Source of the DNA: Ruminococcaceae bacterium AB4001
Lineage (GTDB): Bacteria > Bacillota > Clostridia > Saccharofermentanales > Saccharofermentanaceae
DNA: 64,000 bases
Reading direction: 5' to 3'
Assembly (NCBI GenBank): GCA_000621765.1
Contig: JHXJ01000004.1
Span: forward strand, 62,001 to 126,000
Shown: piece after piece, positions 33,687 through 42,982 of the stretch
Position numbering within the stretch: the stretch's first letter is position 1
Layout: each line of letters begins with the position of its first letter
Made by a program: the position numbers and the translations under genes
The notes under the pieces: model-generated
Database searches by the model: none
Told to the model about the DNA's origin: nothing
Seen by the model: only the letters and a program-made list of their open reading frames with translations

Positions 33687-34718
33687 ATGATTTATATAAG
33701 AAACATTGTTGATCTTATGACCAATCCGATATTGGATATTCTTATGTTCTTTGTAGGACTGACTGTTTCTTCCCTGATAAGCACGCTCCTGCAGCTCATC
33801 CTGGTCAAGCCGTTCAAATGTAAGATGAACTATGTCGAAGTTTTCGGATTCAGATATGTCAGGCTCGATACCGGCAAGTGGGAATACCGTGGACACAGGG
33901 TAAAGGCCGGTTTTCAGGCTGAGACACTCATAGATCTGAAGGCATTTCCGGAAGGAAATTATGGCGCAGCCATGGCTTATGAGAACGGGCTTATCGTGAC
34001 TACTACGGTCCTGCACATGATCATATCCATAGTCATTTTCGCAGTATGCCTGCACGGAGGATACTTTATCGGACCTGAGTTCCTGGCAGCTATCGTTTTC
34101 CTTACCGGATTATGGACTCTGATCTGCGCAGGTGTCAGGAGCGGTGTCGCCATTGCAGTTCTTGTAAAGAGCAATTCAAAGAATACGCTTGGCGGATATT
34201 CGGTACGCGCAAGAAACATGCTCAGAGCCAATATCCCGTTCGAGAATATAGATCTGAAATCAGTCAGGGAACTGAATTTCCCTAAGGTGTGGGATTCGGA
34301 AAAGATTACTTATTTCCCGCTCTATTTTGCATATCTTGATGCCACAGGAAAGACTGAACTCATGCCTGAAGCAGTAAACGATATTGAAGCGGTATTAAAG
34401 CCGCTTGACCGTTCTGCACCGGCCTTGATCACCATGTTTTATCTTGTCTACTATTACTCGTATTACAATATGGTCCCTGCCAAGGCAAAAGAATACTATC
34501 ACAGGATAGGGGATAACATTTCAAAGGATATGGATTCCGATTCCATGTGCGTTAAAGGCTTTTACGAGCTTAACTGCTTCGGAAATGTTGAGAAAGCCAA
34601 AGAGTTCGCGGCATCAGCCGTTGCCAAATTAGACGACATGAAATCACCGCCCGAGCGTGAATATTGGAAAAAGAACATCGCAAAGCTGAATAATTCCATC
34701 AATTATTTCCGCGGATGA
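33687..34718 (+). CDS. Multi-pass membrane protein of unknown function
   Basis: 343 residues, not recognised. Hydrophobic segments near 14-40, 108-130 and 133-160 and a cytosolic C-terminal half with helical, TPR-like spacing (YYYSYYNMVPAKAKEYY through ELNCFGNVEKAKEFAA). The N-terminal VKPFKCKMNYVEVFGFRY resembles the regulatory lead-in of some membrane proteins of unknown role in Clostridia. A good site (CAGGGAGTGACAG) precedes its ATG. Confidence 0.55.
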   Translation: MIYIRNIVDLMTNPILDILMFFVGLTVSSLISTLLQLILVKPFKCKMNYVEVFGFRYVRLDTGKWEYRGHRVKAGFQAETLIDLKAFPEGNYGAAMAYENGLIVTTTVLHMIISIVIFAVCLHGGYFIGPEFLAAIVFLTGLWTLICAGVRSGVAIAVLVKSNSKNTLGGYSVRARNMLRANIPFENIDLKSVRELNFPKVWDSEKITYFPLYFAYLDATGKTELMPEAVNDIEAVLKPLDRSAPALITMFYLVYYYSYYNMVPAKAKEYYHRIGDNISKDMDSDSMCVKGFYELNCFGNVEKAKEFAASAVAKLDDMKSPPEREYWKKNIAKLNNSINYFRG

Positions 34719-34941
34719 CTGAAAACTCCGTCATTCAGACAGATAAGTGGTACTTTGCGGAAGAATTCTGATAGACATATTTATATTCAAGTAATAACAT
34801 ACCCGAGTTTGCGTTTTGTAAATATCTCTTTTTTAGTTAATTAACATAGCGTTGTTACGGGTGTTACATTTCTACGCGACAATGAAATTGTAGTAATCTG
34901 CCTTCTTAAGCCTGCCCTATCTATGCAGGAAAGGACATAAC
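34719..34941. other. Upstream region of the PgaC-PgaD gene
   Basis: 223 AT-rich bases. A short inverted repeat (ACAAT-GAA-ATTGT, about 34879-34891) lies near the gene. I looked for a c-di-GMP riboswitch and do not see one. Confidence 0.4.
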
Positions 34942-36843
34942 GTGCTGGAATTTTTGACGGGATTTCTGTTTTACGGAATCGTAGAATTCGTATATTGGTA
35001 TCCGGCCCTCATGGCAATGATGTGGGTCTTAGGATCGCTCATATTCTATTTCAACAACGAAAGACGTGAAGCGCTTCCGCTTAAAGAGACGCCCATGGTC
35101 TCGATCCTTATGCCTGCGCATAACGAGAGTGACATCCTGTATAACGTCGTCAAGGAAATGACGGAATTAAACTACCCCAACTACGAATTGATAATGATAA
35201 ATGACGGCAGCTCCGATGACACCGGCGAGGTTCTTAAGAACATCGTAAGGATGTACGAAAATGTCAGAGTTATCGACCTTAAGAAGAACTGCGGAAAGGC
35301 AAATGCCCTCTATCTCGGCACCATCGCTGCCAAAGGCGAGATACTCGTCGGAGTTGATGCCGACTCATATCTTGATAAGAACGCTTTAAGATATCTCGTT
35401 TCCCACTTTATCAACAAGAGAAACGGCGAACGTGTCGGCGCCGTAACAGGCAATCCCCGCGTACGCAACAGGGGAACACTTCTTGGAAAACTGCAGCTCT
35501 GCGAATACGCGAGCATCATATCCCTCATAAAGCGCACGCAGCGTATCCTGGGAAAGGTCATGACCGTATCCGGCGTTTGCGTTGCCTACAGGAAAAAGGC
35601 TCTGCTCGAGTGCGGATTCTGGGACCGTGACATGATGACCGAAGATATCGCTGTCACATGGAAGCTCGAAAAGAATTTCTGGGATGTCCGTTACGAACCC
35701 AGGGCTCTGTGCTGGATGCTCGTGCCTGAGACGATCAAGGGCCTCTGGCGTCAGAGAAAACGCTGGGCAGAAGGCGGTCTGGAAGTCATATTCCGCCACG
35801 GCGACATCTTCAAGAGCTGGAAGAGAAGGAGAATGTTCCCGATCTATCTCGAGCAGGTCTGCTCATTCTTCTGGTCGGTATGCTGGCTGATCCTGACACT
35901 GATCCTTCTTATCCTTGAGTTCCAGGGAAAGACCGTATTTACCGAATACATATGGAAGAGCCAGTTCCTGTCCTTTGTCTGCCTGTTCCAGTTTGTCGTA
36001 GCCATCTGGCTTGAATCCCATTACGACAAGCAGATATTAAAGAGTTCCTGGTCAGTTATCTGGTACCCGCTGATCTATTGGTACGTTAACGTGTTCATTA
36101 CTCTTGCAGCGCTTTTCAAGGCGATACTGCCGAAGAAGAAACTCGCTACATGGAAGTCGCCCGACAGAGGCATCACGGCATCTGCCGCGCCTGAAGAAGA
36201 GATAGATCCCGATAAGTTTGCGCCGAAATGGGAGACTCCACAGGTCACATACCAGGATATCAGGGTGAGCCGGCTGATGCAGGCTTTCTCTGCTGATCCC
36301 GCAAATGAGGACGGCACATCTGCACTTGTCGAAGGAACTCTCGAAAACCCCATCGTCAACAGCAATTCAAAAGAACATATCGAAGACAAGATAACTCAAA
36401 AGCCTGTTAAGAAGATCATCGAGATCATTCTTACCGTCATCGCGTGGGCCTATATCGTCATTTACTGGGCTTTCATGATCTTCGGAATCATCAGGGACCG
36501 CATGGGCAAGCCTGTATTTGAATTCTGGATCTATAACCACGATACGATCAGGCAGACTGAGCATTTCTTTGTTGTTCTCTTCATAGGAGCGCTTGCTGAG
36601 ACTGCGATCCTTATCCTGTGGAAGGAATATAACAAGATCCGCTTCGGCAGAAAGCAGAGAAGAAAGTTCAAAGGTGATGTTACGGAAGAGGAGATCGATG
36701 AATATTTCGGGCTTTCTGACGAACTCCGCGAGGCTATGCATCACCACAAATACATCATCCTTCACGAGAACCCGATCCCGGACGGAATAGGCCAGGGAAG
36801 GAAAGGCAAGCGCGGAGTAAACGATAATTACCGCAAGCACTGA
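34942..36843 (+). CDS. PgaC-PgaD fusion: poly-N-acetylglucosamine-type synthase
   Basis: 633 residues from GTG (AAAGGA upstream). Two N-terminal helices, then a GT2 domain with INDGSSDD, DADSYLD, TED and QRKRW near 270 (QxxRW, processive synthases). Membrane helices follow to ~395, then TWKSPDRGI, the PgaC/IcaA end motif. After a ~90-residue linker comes a PgaD-like part (~480-633): two helices and VTEEEIDEYFGLSDELREAM. In E. coli PgaC and PgaD form a synthase activated by c-di-GMP at their interface. The product is probably a beta-linked hexosamine polymer; this is inference. Confidence 0.8.
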   Translation: MLEFLTGFLFYGIVEFVYWYPALMAMMWVLGSLIFYFNNERREALPLKETPMVSILMPAHNESDILYNVVKEMTELNYPNYELIMINDGSSDDTGEVLKNIVRMYENVRVIDLKKNCGKANALYLGTIAAKGEILVGVDADSYLDKNALRYLVSHFINKRNGERVGAVTGNPRVRNRGTLLGKLQLCEYASIISLIKRTQRILGKVMTVSGVCVAYRKKALLECGFWDRDMMTEDIAVTWKLEKNFWDVRYEPRALCWMLVPETIKGLWRQRKRWAEGGLEVIFRHGDIFKSWKRRRMFPIYLEQVCSFFWSVCWLILTLILLILEFQGKTVFTEYIWKSQFLSFVCLFQFVVAIWLESHYDKQILKSSWSVIWYPLIYWYVNVFITLAALFKAILPKKKLATWKSPDRGITASAAPEEEIDPDKFAPKWETPQVTYQDIRVSRLMQAFSADPANEDGTSALVEGTLENPIVNSNSKEHIEDKITQKPVKKIIEIILTVIAWAYIVIYWAFMIFGIIRDRMGKPVFEFWIYNHDTIRQTEHFFVVLFIGALAETAILILWKEYNKIRFGRKQRRKFKGDVTEEEIDEYFGLSDELREAMHHHKYIILHENPIPDGIGQGRKGKRGVNDNYRKH

Positions 36844-36939
36844 TTTGGTTTTATCGAGAATATATAGACGCGTATCTATGCATTGATTTCGGTTCTTTGT
36901 AATATAAGCAAAAATTCCTTTGATATTTGCGCAAATGCT

Positions 36940-36968
36940 TTGACAACTCAATGCTTCACCAATATTAT
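36940..36968 (+). promoter_or_regulatory. Promoter of the Na/Pi cotransporter gene
   Basis: TTGACA (36940-36945, perfect), 17-base spacer, TATTAT (36963-36968, 5/6). Start near 36975, 56 bases before the ATG. Confidence 0.7.
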
Positions 36969-37030
36969 TAGGTGTGTATTTTTAGAGGTAATTGTGTATT
37001 TTTTCAGAGCCGTTCGGAGGCGTTGATTAT

Positions 37031-38764
37031 ATGGCAGATGTAGATGTTTGGGCATCCTTGATAGGTCTTTGCTCGGGAATGGCACTGTTCCTGTACAGCA
37101 TTAAGATCACCAGCGGAAGCTTACAGACTATTGCCGGAGAAAAATTAAAGAATGTTCTGGCCAAACTCACGGGAAACAGAATAATGGGCGTTGCCGTCGG
37201 TGCGGGTATTACTGCACTGATCCAGTCATCAACAGCTACATCGGTAATGGCAGTCGGCTTTGTTAATGCCGGACTCATGAACCTTTACCAGGCTTTGTGG
37301 GTAATAATGGGTGCCAATATCGGTACGAACATCACGGCACAGCTCATCGCATTTGATGTCGGAGCCTTTGCTCCCATCGTTGCTCTCCTCGGTACATTCT
37401 TCTGCCTTCTTACCAAAGATAAAAAGTTAAGAAGCATCGGCGAAGCCGTTGCCGGACTGGGATTCATTTTCGTGGCTATGTCCCTGATGAAGGAGTCGAT
37501 GGCTCCTTTGAGCGAGATGGATATCGTTAAGGAGATATTCTCATCCATCAACAATCCTTTTGTAGGAATAATCGTAGGCATCATTTTCGTAATCATCATA
37601 CAGAGTTCCGCAGCCGGCGTAGGTGTCCTTCAGGCCATGGCGATGTCGGCATCCGGAGCCCAGCTCATTTCTCTCGATCAGGCGATGTTCATCATCTTCG
37701 GACTTAACATCGGTACATGTGTAACTGCGGTCTTCGCTTCGATCGGCGGTTCCAGAAACGCAACAAGAGCCGGTATGCTCCACATGATGTTCAACGTTAT
37801 CGGAACGGCGATCTTCACAGTTGCCTACTATGTACTGCCTGTCGCTAAATGGGTAAGCGCGCTTTCACCTAACGATGTGGCAAGACAGTTCGCAAACATG
37901 CACCTTGTATTCAATCTCGCTTCAACCATCATCCTGCTTCCTTTCGGAAAACTTATCGTTAAGCTTGTTAAGCTCATGGTTCCGGATAAGGGCGGCGATA
38001 AGGACGGCGTCCAGTATCTTAAGTATCTCAACCCGAACATGATCAGCTCCAAGAGCCAGGTGGGTACAGAGGTCCTTATAAGGGCGCTTTGCAATGAGAC
38101 CAGCAGAATGCTCGTAATGGCCGGAAACAACGTCCAGATGAGTATCGAAGCCGTTCTCGAAAACAACGAGAAGAAGCAGCAGACGATATATGAGACAGAA
38201 GAGTATGTCGATTATCTGAATAAGGAGATCTCCTACTATATCTCGCACGCTCTGGTATTTGAAATGTCGGAGAAAGAAGCCGTTGCCATGAGCGCACTGT
38301 TCAAGATAACGGGAAATATCGAGCGTATGGGCGATCACGCAATAAATATCTCCGGATATGCTGAACTTCTCGAGAAAAAAGGCCTGAAGCTTTCCGAAAA
38401 GGCAAGAGCAGAAGTCAGCCAGATGGTAAAGACTACCAGTGATGCATATAATCTCCTGCTCGGAAGCAAGCCGGGTTCAGTTCATATCAGAATGGCCCAG
38501 ATGGAACAGAAGATCGACGACCTGACCGACGACTACAGAGAGCATCAGCTCGAGAGACTTAAGTCCGGTACATGTTCCGGCGATGCGTGCGTTATCTACT
38601 CGGAGATGCTTACGGACTTCGAGCGTCTTGGTGACCACATGCTTAACATCGCTGAAGCTGCTGCAGAATCAAATCTCATTACGCTTAAGGTACCTGAAGA
38701 ACCTATGACTGAAGAGAAGCCGGAAAGAAAGAAGAAGGCTGCACCTGCAGAGGCAAAGGCCTGA
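37031..38764 (+). CDS. Na/Pi cotransporter with PhoU-like C-terminal domain
   Basis: 577 residues from the ATG at 37031, ten bases after GGAGG; the longer TTG frame starts upstream of that site and is not used. Two inverted NptA repeats hold the QSS motifs (ALIQSSTATSVMAVGFVNAG and VIIIQSSAAGVG), and GANIGTNITAQ / GLNIGTCVTAV follow each. Residues ~350-555 form PhoU-like helical bundles (ERMGDHAINI, ERLGDHMLNI). It imports phosphate with sodium, and the PhoU part probably regulates it. A strong promoter precedes it. Confidence 0.9.
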   Translation: MADVDVWASLIGLCSGMALFLYSIKITSGSLQTIAGEKLKNVLAKLTGNRIMGVAVGAGITALIQSSTATSVMAVGFVNAGLMNLYQALWVIMGANIGTNITAQLIAFDVGAFAPIVALLGTFFCLLTKDKKLRSIGEAVAGLGFIFVAMSLMKESMAPLSEMDIVKEIFSSINNPFVGIIVGIIFVIIIQSSAAGVGVLQAMAMSASGAQLISLDQAMFIIFGLNIGTCVTAVFASIGGSRNATRAGMLHMMFNVIGTAIFTVAYYVLPVAKWVSALSPNDVARQFANMHLVFNLASTIILLPFGKLIVKLVKLMVPDKGGDKDGVQYLKYLNPNMISSKSQVGTEVLIRALCNETSRMLVMAGNNVQMSIEAVLENNEKKQQTIYETEEYVDYLNKEISYYISHALVFEMSEKEAVAMSALFKITGNIERMGDHAINISGYAELLEKKGLKLSEKARAEVSQMVKTTSDAYNLLLGSKPGSVHIRMAQMEQKIDDLTDDYREHQLERLKSGTCSGDACVIYSEMLTDFERLGDHMLNIAEAAAESNLITLKVPEEPMTEEKPERKKKAAPAEAKA

Positions 38765-38782
38765 TATTCCGTATAGAAGCAT

Positions 38783-39364
38783 ATGAGTGAAACAGCCGAA
38801 AACATAGTGAATGTGGTTCTTTTCGAGCCCGAGATACCTCAAAACACAGGAAACATCATGCGTACCTGCGTGGCTGCAGGAGCTGTTCTTCACATAATCG
38901 GCCCTGTCGGGTTTGACATAGAGAACCCTGAATTCAGAAGGGCTTCGACTAATCACATAACATGGGCTGATTACACGCTCTACGATTCCTGGAAGGATTT
39001 CACCGAAAAGAATGACGGAGAGTATTTCTTTATGACCCGTTACGGGAAAGTTCCTCCGTCGGATATTGATTTTGCTGAAGCTTCGGGAAAAGGAAAGATC
39101 TTCCTTATATTCGGCAAGGAGAGCACGGGCATTCCCGGCGAGATACTGAGGGCAAACCTCGACAGATGCTTCAGGATCCCGATGAATGCTGACTGCAGAT
39201 GCCTGAATCTTTCCAATGCGTGCGCCATAGCGATCTATGAAGTTTTAAGGCAGCTCGGGTATCCCGGCCTTTCGATGACCGAGGAACAAAAGGGAGCGGA
39301 CTTCATAGAGCAGAATTATTCTTACGACGAGACATTAAGAAAAAAGGGCGGACGCAAAACTTAA
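38783..39364 (+). CDS. trmL: tRNA (cytidine34-2'-O)-methyltransferase
   Basis: 193 residues. A SPOUT methyltransferase of the TrmL/YibK class: NVVLFEPEIPQNTGNIMRTC at the N-terminus, LIFGKESTGIPGE, and RIPMNADCRCLNLSNACAIAIYE forming the knotted SAM site. It methylates the wobble base of leucine tRNAs. A C-terminal tail of about 35 residues is slightly longer than in E. coli. It follows the phosphate transporter by 18 bases. Confidence 0.92.
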   Translation: MSETAENIVNVVLFEPEIPQNTGNIMRTCVAAGAVLHIIGPVGFDIENPEFRRASTNHITWADYTLYDSWKDFTEKNDGEYFFMTRYGKVPPSDIDFAEASGKGKIFLIFGKESTGIPGEILRANLDRCFRIPMNADCRCLNLSNACAIAIYEVLRQLGYPGLSMTEEQKGADFIEQNYSYDETLRKKGGRKT

Positions 39365-39406
39365 GTCCCGCTTTACTTCGATAAATTACATCTTCAAAAT
39401 TTCCGA

Positions 39407-39444
39407 CAAAATTACCGCTGGCAGTACATTTGGCGGCAATTTTG
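39407..39444 (+). terminator. Candidate terminator after trmL
   Basis: Arms 39407-39418 and 39433-39444 pair over 12 positions with one mismatch; the 3' arm ends AATTTTG, so the T tract is partly inside the stem. Confidence 0.4.
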
Positions 39445-39455
39445 ATCTTCCAATC

Positions 39456-39487
39456 AAAAAGGCTGTCGCAGGATATGCGGCAGCCTT
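39456..39487 (-). terminator. Intrinsic terminator of the ABC / zinc-ribbon operon
   Basis: Minus strand: an 11-bp stem (39459-39469 with 39477-39487, one T-G pair) followed by TTTTTGATT. Confidence 0.75.
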
Positions 39488-39512
39488 CTGGAATTTAATC
39501 TTTATATGCTGA

Positions 39513-40244
39513 TCAGCCGAACTCGTATGTGCAGGCGTCGATGAGAAGAACTCCGCTGACATAACCGTTTTCTGTAGTAACGAAATCACCGGTGATATAG
39601 TAATTATCGTTGGTATTGTTGCTGTTGCTGTTGTTATTATTCGAATAGGATGTGTTGTAGAGATCAGCTTCTTCCATAGCTGATTCCCATGCTTCGTCCC
39701 ATACATCGCCAACTTCGTTTGCAACGGGCATCCAGAAGAATGTGAGGATGAGAGCGCATGCAGCTGTACCAAGTATCGACAGGATAAGACCTGCAACGGC
39801 TTTTCCTTTTCCGGCACCATTCTTTTTGCAAACGCCGACAATGGAGAAGATCAGACCCATAAGTCCCAAAATGAACGGGAAGTACGGGATCCAGCAGAAG
39901 CAAAGCGTAAGGATGCCGAATATAAGACCTGCGATTGCAGAACCGTTGCTGCGCTTTCCGGAACCCTTTATGGGAGTGACCTGCTGGTAAACAGGCTGAA
40001 CCTGCTGTGCATAAACGGGCTGCTGATAAGCCGGCTGTACAGGAACCTGCTGCTGATACATAGGCTGAACAGGCTGCTGATATAAAGGCTGAACAGGTGT
40101 AGGCTGTGCCGGCTGCTGGTACATAGGCTGTACCGGCTGGGCAGGTGCCTGCTGAACGGGTGTTGCGACGCGAGCCTGTGCTCCGCAGTTAGAGCAGAAT
40201 GACTGGCCGTCAGGTATGAAAGATCCACATGATTCACAATACAT
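39513..40244 (-). CDS. Zinc-ribbon, Pro/Gln-rich membrane protein
   Basis: 243 residues. Zinc ribbon at 3-~22 (CESC then CSNC), a Pro-Gln-Tyr linker of PVQPMYQQ repeats (~30-95), two membrane helices near 105-140 and 150-172 (DUF4190-like, GSAIAGLIFGILTL), and an acidic Asn-rich outer tail. The ribosome site GGGAGGG follows the ATPase gene stop by a few bases, so it is the last gene of the amino-acid ABC operon. Role unknown; compare 9223-10350. Confidence 0.75.
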   Translation of the reverse strand: MYCESCGSFIPDGQSFCSNCGAQARVATPVQQAPAQPVQPMYQQPAQPTPVQPLYQQPVQPMYQQQVPVQPAYQQPVYAQQVQPVYQQVTPIKGSGKRSNGSAIAGLIFGILTLCFCWIPYFPFILGLMGLIFSIVGVCKKNGAGKGKAVAGLILSILGTAACALILTFFWMPVANEVGDVWDEAWESAMEEADLYNTSYSNNNNSNSNNTNDNYYITGDFVTTENGYVSGVLLIDACTYEFG

Positions 40245-40260
40245 ATCTATCCCTCCCTTA

Positions 40261-41010
40261 TTACAATACTTTCTTCAAGAAAGACTGGAGACGCTCATTC
40301 TGAGGATGATCAAAGATCCCTTCAGGAGTGTTCTCTTCAATGATTCTACCACAATCCATAAATATGACACGAGTGGCGACCTCTCTTGCAAATCCCATCT
40401 CGTGAGTAACACATACCATTGTCATTCCTGCCTTGGCAAGGACTTTCATAACGTCGAGAACTTCGCCGACCATCTCCGGATCGAGCGCGCTTGTAGGCTC
40501 ATCGAAAAGCATGACCTGCGGATCCATGGCGAGAGCCCTTACGATGGCGATTCTCTGCTTCTGTCCGCCGGAGAGCTGTGACGGATATGCCGAAGCCCTG
40601 TCCTTCAATCCGACTCTTTCCAATAACTCCATCGCTTTCTTCTCCGCCTCTTCTTTGGAAAGTCCGTGAAGCTTCATGGGCGCGATCGTCATGTTGCGGA
40701 GGATCGTGAGGTGAGGGAAGAGGTTGAAGTGCTGGAATACCATTCCCATATCCTGTCTGAGCTTATTGATGTCAGTCGAGGGGGAAGTGATGTCCGTTCC
40801 TTCAAAAGTTATCGTTCCCGAAGTCGGACGCTCCAAAAGATTAAGAGATCTGAGGAAAGTAGACTTACCGGAACCGGAAGGGCCGATTACAACGACGACT
40901 TCGCCTTTTTTGATATCGGTGGTAACGCCGTCTAAAGCTTTGACCTCTCCGTCGTTATAGTGTTTTTTGAGATCCGTTACGGATATGATTACGTTATTAT
41001 CAGCGCTCAC
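40261..41010 (-). CDS. Polar amino-acid ABC transporter, ATP-binding protein
   Basis: 249 residues from GTG at 41010, ten bases after AAGGAGG; the longer frame overlaps the permease gene. Walker A is GPSGSGKST, the Q-loop is [13 protein letters not shown], the signature is LSGGQKQR, Walker B is [12 protein letters not shown], and the switch His is in CVTHEM. It is a GlnQ/HisP-type ATPase, powering uptake by the permease and binding protein encoded upstream. The start overlaps the permease stop by 11 bases. Confidence 0.93.
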   Translation of the reverse strand: MSADNNVIISVTDLKKHYNDGEVKALDGVTTDIKKGEVVVVIGPSGSGKSTFLRSLNLLERPTSGTITFEGTDITSPSTDINKLRQDMGMVFQHFNLFPHLTILRNMTIAPMKLHGLSKEEAEKKAMELLERVGLKDRASAYPSQLSGGQKQRIAIVRALAMDPQVMLFDEPTSALDPEMVGEVLDVMKVLAKAGMTMVCVTHEMGFAREVATRVIFMDCGRIIEENTPEGIFDHPQNERLQSFLKKVL

Positions 41011-41869
41011 TGTTCTTGAGCCTCCTTTCGAGCAACGATACAAGCCAGCTGAAGAACATGACGATCACGAGATAGATGACCGCGACCGCGATAAGAGGCA
41101 TGAACGCGGAATACGTTCTGGATCTTATGATGTCTCCGCCTTTTGTCAGCTCCTGAAGTCCGACATAACCTGAAACTGAAGTCTCTTTGATGAGGACGAT
41201 AAACTCGTTAGCGAGTGCAGGAAGTACAGTCTTGAACGCCTGCGGGATGATGATGAAAGCCATTGTCCTTACATAGCCGAAACCCAATGAACGGCCTGCT
41301 TCGAACTGGCCCTTGTCGACGCTCATGATGCCGCCCCTGATGATCTCGGCAACGTAAGCGCCGGAATTGATTCCGAATGCGAGTACTGCAACGAGGATCT
41401 TGTTGTTGGATGAAGCGAAAATAACGAAGTAGATTATCATGAGCTGTACTACGACAGGTGTTCCTCTGATCACTGTGAGGTAGACGCCGCAGAGCTTATA
41501 GAAAAAGAACAGAATGGCTTTGCCAAATCCACCTTTAAGTTCTTCTTTTAGTGTGTCATAAGAAGACCTGACAAGTGCGACGATGACGCCTAAAACGATA
41601 CCCAGAAGGACAGCAAAGAAAGTAACTTCAAATGTAACGCCAAGACCTTTGACGATATACATATAACGCTTGTCGGTGATGAAGTTGTTTTCGAAGTCTA
41701 AATAGAATGCGCTTCCAAAGAAAGCTGTACGGAGATTTTCCATCCATGAAGGCATGGAATTCATAGGCATAAACAGCAATAAGTAAGCAATGAAAACTGC
41801 CACTGCGATTACGCCGATCACGATAAGAGCATTTCTTATCTTGGTTTTGTTAGTCTTTTTTCCGCTCAT
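41000..41869 (-). CDS. Polar amino-acid ABC transporter, permease
   Basis: 289 residues from the ATG at 41869, eight bases after AGAGGA; an earlier in-frame ATG lacks a site. About five to six membrane helices. The HisMQ-type sequence [12 protein letters not shown], then [20 protein letters not shown] and EAGRSLGF is the coupling loop that docks to the ATPase. An unusually long N-terminal lead (~75 residues with one helix) precedes the conserved core. Confidence 0.9.
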   Translation of the reverse strand: MSGKKTNKTKIRNALIVIGVIAVAVFIAYLLLFMPMNSMPSWMENLRTAFFGSAFYLDFENNFITDKRYMYIVKGLGVTFEVTFFAVLLGIVLGVIVALVRSSYDTLKEELKGGFGKAILFFFYKLCGVYLTVIRGTPVVVQLMIIYFVIFASSNNKILVAVLAFGINSGAYVAEIIRGGIMSVDKGQFEAGRSLGFGYVRTMAFIIIPQAFKTVLPALANEFIVLIKETSVSGYVGLQELTKGGDIIRSRTYSAFMPLIAVAVIYLVIVMFFSWLVSLLERRLKNSER

Positions 41870-41925
41870 TTGTTGTTCCTCTGATTTTAGGTGTCGACCC
41901 ATAAAAAAGCATCTTTAATTATAAA

Positions 41926-41965
41926 TAATAAAAGAGCGGAAATACAGACCATATTTCCGCTCTTT
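41926..41965 (-). terminator. Intercistronic terminator between binding protein and permease
   Basis: A perfect 14-bp stem (41931-41944 with 41952-41965) followed on the minus strand by TATTATTT. It would let the binding protein be made in excess over the membrane subunits. Confidence 0.8.
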
Positions 41966-41994
41966 ATTGTTGTTTCCGAATCAGTTATCGAAAA

Positions 41995-42816
41995 TTATTT
42001 GTTAGCTGCTGCAACGAATGCCTTAGCAGGCTCATTGTCGATAACTACTGCATCGATCTTGCCGGACTGGAGTGCGATGACTGCATCGTTACCCTTTGCA
42101 AAACGCTCGATCCTGTCTTCACCGATCTCATCTGTCATGTAGATGTCGCCTGTTGTACCTGTCTGAACACCAACCTTGTAGCTGCCCTCAAGGAGCTTAT
42201 CTACATCAGTGATCTCAGAACCGTCAAGAACGATTACGGACTGAACGCCTGTAGCATAAGGTGTAGAGAAGTTAACGGACTTAAGTCTGTCTTCTGTAAC
42301 TGTCATGCCTGCGCATCCGATGTCATACTTACCGGCCTGAACACCTGCGATGATGGAATCGAACTCAACGTCCTCGATAACGAGCTCAAGACCGAGCTTG
42401 TCAGCTACTGCCTTAGCGATCTCAGGGTCGATACCTACGACGTTGTCTCCCTCATAGTACTCATAAGGAGGGAAGAAAGCGTTCGTAGCCATGATGAGCT
42501 TGCCAGCTTCGATAGTAGTAAATTCAGGATAATCTGAAGTTACGGAATCTTTCTTCTCTACTGTAGCACCGCTGGGGATGTGCTTCTCGATGATTGCGGG
42601 AATTGTGCCGTCTTCTGTGAGCTCAGCGAGAGCCTGGTCGATAGCATTCTTAAGTCCCTCGTTCTCCTTGTTGATCGCCATAGCATAATCTTCGATAGCA
42701 TAAGGTGTATCAAGGATCTTAAGGTTCTTCTTGGATGAACCTGCTGCGCAGGAAGCGGATCCGAGCAAAAGTGCTGCGGAGAGGATTCCAGCTGCGATTT
42801 TCTTGAATGTCTTCAT
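41995..42816 (-). CDS. Amino-acid ABC transporter binding lipoprotein, apparently circularly permuted
   Basis: 273 residues. The signal peptide ends in the lipobox GSASC (Cys23). Residues ~32-81 (LKILDTPYAIEDYAMAI through DGTIPAIIEKHI) match the segment that normally ends a GlnH/HisJ-type protein. Residues ~106-273 then begin with the usual N-terminus (LIMATNAFFPPYEYYEG, GIDPEIAKAVADKLG, DIGCAGMTVTEDRLKSVNFSTPY) and stop at AVVIDNEPAKAF, just before the part that moved. All elements are present once, in rotated order. It binds a polar amino acid for the permease/ATPase downstream. Confidence 0.88.
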   Translation of the reverse strand: MKTFKKIAAGILSAALLLGSASCAAGSSKKNLKILDTPYAIEDYAMAINKENEGLKNAIDQALAELTEDGTIPAIIEKHIPSGATVEKKDSVTSDYPEFTTIEAGKLIMATNAFFPPYEYYEGDNVVGIDPEIAKAVADKLGLELVIEDVEFDSIIAGVQAGKYDIGCAGMTVTEDRLKSVNFSTPYATGVQSVIVLDGSEITDVDKLLEGSYKVGVQTGTTGDIYMTDEIGEDRIERFAKGNDAVIALQSGKIDAVVIDNEPAKAFVAAANK

Positions 42817-42833
42817 AACAATTTCTCCTTTTT

Positions 42834-42846
42834 ACCGCGTCGCGGT
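42834..42846 (-). promoter_or_regulatory. Small palindrome before the binding-protein gene
   Basis: ACCGCGTCGCGGT, a 5-bp GC stem immediately upstream of the AAGGAG site on the minus strand. Possible operator or mRNA-stabilising hairpin. Confidence 0.3.
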
Positions 42847-42919
42847 TAAGCAATTTGGAATAATGGTATCTTACGACAGGTCCTGTTAAATCGTAAATGA
42901 ACAAAAGTCCGAAAAATAA

Positions 42920-42948
42920 TTGCCCGTAAATATATTTTTAAGTAAAAT
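42920..42948 (+). promoter_or_regulatory. Candidate promoter of the saccharopine-dehydrogenase-like gene
   Basis: TTGCCC (42920-42925, 4/6), 17-base spacer, TAAAAT (42943-42948, 5/6). Confidence 0.45.
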
Positions 42949-42982
42949 ATCTAAAGAACAATTGAAAGGACGCTGATAATCG

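Noticed and set aside
34719-34941. Possible c-di-GMP riboswitch before the PgaC-PgaD gene
   Set aside because: None of the conserved GEMM bases or paired helices were found; only a short repeat is present.
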